Of a stretch of 14,010 nucleotides of DNA, positions 13,023 through 14,010 are shown piece by piece; positions within the stretch are counted from its first letter, which is position 1; each line of letters starts with the position of its first letter. The notes below the pieces were generated by a model. It did not search any database. It was not told where the DNA came from and saw nothing but the letters and a program-made list of their open reading frames with translations. This DNA is from Thermoplasmata archaeon (GTDB lineage: Archaea > Thermoplasmatota > Thermoplasmata > Thermoplasmatales > Aciduliprofundaceae). The position numbers and the translations under genes were made by a program. The DNA lies in NCBI GenBank assembly GCA_021163705.1, contig JAGGTO010000124.1, forward strand, positions 1-14,010, given 5' to 3'.

Positions 13023-13679
13023 TCACCCTGCAAGAGCGTAGTACATAAGAGCAGAGAGAAGAGAGACGCTTAAATTGTCCAGGCCTTTCGGAGTTATTCC
13101 TTCAACAACCGTGGCACCAAGAGATACAAGGACCAATGTTACAATAGAATGAAAATCTTCCAGCACTTGATAGTAAAGCAGTGAAATAAATAGAATTATG
13201 AGCGTGGCAAAAAACATGGAAAGGGAACCCTCAATGCTTTTAGTATTACCTCCTATTATGTATTTTCTCTTTCCAATCTTTTTCCCTATAAGCGAGGCAA
13301 AACCATCTCCATAGGACATTGCACCTATTCCCACAGCTATTATTTCTGGTCTCTGGAAAAAGAGAAATGCGAGAAGAGTCCACGATATGGAGTAATATAC
13401 CAGGCCCAAACCATGACCAGCCATGGATGCTGTGCTGGGAATTTTTAGCGGGGAATAAGGACTCAAGAGGAATGTTATGAGAATGAAAGGTGCTGCAGCA
13501 ATGAAAGCCATAGCCCACCTTGTTTCAAATATGGGAAGAAGAAAAATAATGTTGCCTACCATTATGTGAAGAAATTTCCTGCTCAGAAGAGGATATTTTT
13601 TCAGTATTTTCTCTGATATGAGAAGGAGTATAGCAACATAAGCATACACCAGTATAACTCCAAGAACATCCGATTTCAT
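13023..13679 (-). CDS. CTP-dependent polyprenol/diacylglycerol kinase-type membrane protein (DGK1/SEC59/VTE5 family)
   Basis: 218 residues, about seven membrane helices. Family motifs: RKFLH (34-38), SYGDGFASLIGKKIGKRKY (122-140), TKSIEGSLSMF (146-156) and EGITPKGLDNLSVSL (193-207), the last two giving the CTP- and metal-binding residues. Members phosphorylate dolichol, phytol or diacylglycerol with CTP. In an archaeon a likely substrate is geranylgeraniol or another polyprenol, for recycling into membrane lipid or glycan carrier; the exact substrate cannot be read from the sequence. Start at 13679 is chosen for GGGAGGG 6 bases upstream; an upstream in-frame TTG at 13715 is unlikely. It is first in the operon, and its stop falls just ahead of the tmk-like ATG. 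Confidence 0.8.
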   Translation of the reverse strand: MKSDVLGVILVYAYVAILLLISEKILKKYPLLSRKFLHIMVGNIIFLLPIFETRWAMAFIAAAPFILITFLLSPYSPLKIPSTASMAGHGLGLVYYSISWTLLAFLFFQRPEIIAVGIGAMSYGDGFASLIGKKIGKRKYIIGGNTKSIEGSLSMFFATLIILFISLLYYQVLEDFHSIVTLVLVSLGATVVEGITPKGLDNLSVSLLSALMYYALAG

Positions 13680-13685
13680 CAAGAA

Positions 13686-13692
13686 CCCTCCC
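13686..13692 (-). promoter_or_regulatory. Ribosome binding site of the polyprenol-kinase gene
   Basis: GGGAGGG on the minus strand, 6 bases before the ATG at 13679. It decides between that ATG and the in-frame TTG at 13715. A weak TATA candidate, AATATAG, lies at 13725-13719. Confidence 0.6.
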
Positions 13693-13715
13693 GAGTATAA
13701 ATACCTTCTATGCAA

Positions 13716-14010
13716 TTTCTATATTGCGGCTTCATTCTTCCAATCTGGGAAAGTTGCATGCATTTCACCTCTGAATGAGCGCTCTGATGTCCAATACAAT
13801 CCTCCCTATATCGCAGCTCTCTCTCAGCTCTCCTATTCTCTAATTTACTAATTTATATGGAAATATTTGGAAAGTATAATTATTTTTCTTTAAATATCTC
13901 CTAAACCAGGAAGACTCATAACTTACATGCCTTGTCTCCTCTTTCAAGTCATGGAAATAAGATTTTACCCCAAGATATGCATTTACTGGAAATCTACTAC
14001 TTCCATGCTC
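13716..14010 (-). other. Gene-free right edge with open, broken minus-strand frames
   Basis: No intact gene is visible. From the window edge a minus-strand frame is open for 56 codons (14010 down to a TAG at 13842-13840), reading EHGSSRFPVNAYLGVKSYFH at first and ending FPYKLVN. The same frame continues past the TAG for 24 codons, reading GRIVLDIRALIQR, to another stop. A different frame reads WTSERSFRGEMHATF then PDWKNEAAI before the TAG at 13721-13719. These pieces look protein-like but share no single frame, so the stretch may hold the decayed 3' part of a gene lying mostly beyond the window. I do not recognise the family. Confidence 0.3.

Noticed and set aside
1..14010. CRISPR array, insertion sequence ends, tRNA or rRNA genes
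   Set aside because: No regularly spaced repeats, terminal inverted repeats with target duplications, cloverleaf patterns or rRNA motifs were seen by eye.

Overview
The window looks like chromosomal DNA of a thermophilic euryarchaeon. Gene content shows this: a homodimer-type tRNA-splicing endonuclease, a geranylgeranyl reductase and a tetraether lipid synthase candidate for ether-lipid membranes, and a myo-inositol-1-phosphate synthase / di-myo-inositol-phosphate synthase pair, a thermoprotectant pathway typical of growth at high temperature. Several genes have a TATA box centred 26-29 bases before the start codon and no room for a leader, the usual archaeal leaderless layout; others have GGAGGTGAT-type ribosome binding sites. 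My best taxonomic guess, from recall only, is an Aciduliprofundum-like (DHVE2, Thermoplasmata) organism.

Layout. Positions 37-1981 (+) hold an RlmH-type rRNA methyltransferase, a possible 29-residue peptide gene with its own TATA box, a Ras/Rab-like GTPase with a degenerate switch II, and EndA immediately after it. Positions 4894-1983 (-) are a compact lipid operon: Tes-like radical SAM enzyme, two-cluster ferredoxin, geranylgeranyl reductase. Positions 4953-7184 carry two divergent secreted, membrane-anchored proteins of unknown function, whose 135-base shared promoter is crowded with palindromes. A tandem winged-helix regulator and a small three-helix membrane protein follow (7986-7198, -).

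Positions 8146-10580 (+) are the inositol-phosphate synthase and the fused cytidylyltransferase/DIPP synthase, overlapping by 4 bases. On the minus strand come pdxS and a DUF61-like gene (11951-10567), then an apparently frameshifted PKD-like remnant (12397-12129), and an operon of a DGK1/VTE5-type CTP-dependent polyprenol kinase and a divergent thymidylate-kinase-like protein (13679-12433). The right edge (13716-14010) has no intact gene, only open but broken reading frames.

How the genes work together: the reductase, ferredoxin and Tes operon can saturate isoprenoid chains and join them into tetraethers, with the small ferredoxin as the likely electron carrier. The inositol genes supply the solute di-myo-inositol phosphate and possibly inositol phospholipid head groups. 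The CTP-dependent kinase may salvage polyprenols for the same lipids. The most interesting unexplained material is the operator cluster between the two surface-protein genes, the 18-base perfect palindrome upstream of pdxS, the broken PKD-like gene, and the tmk-like protein that lacks the usual Asp of the DRY motif.
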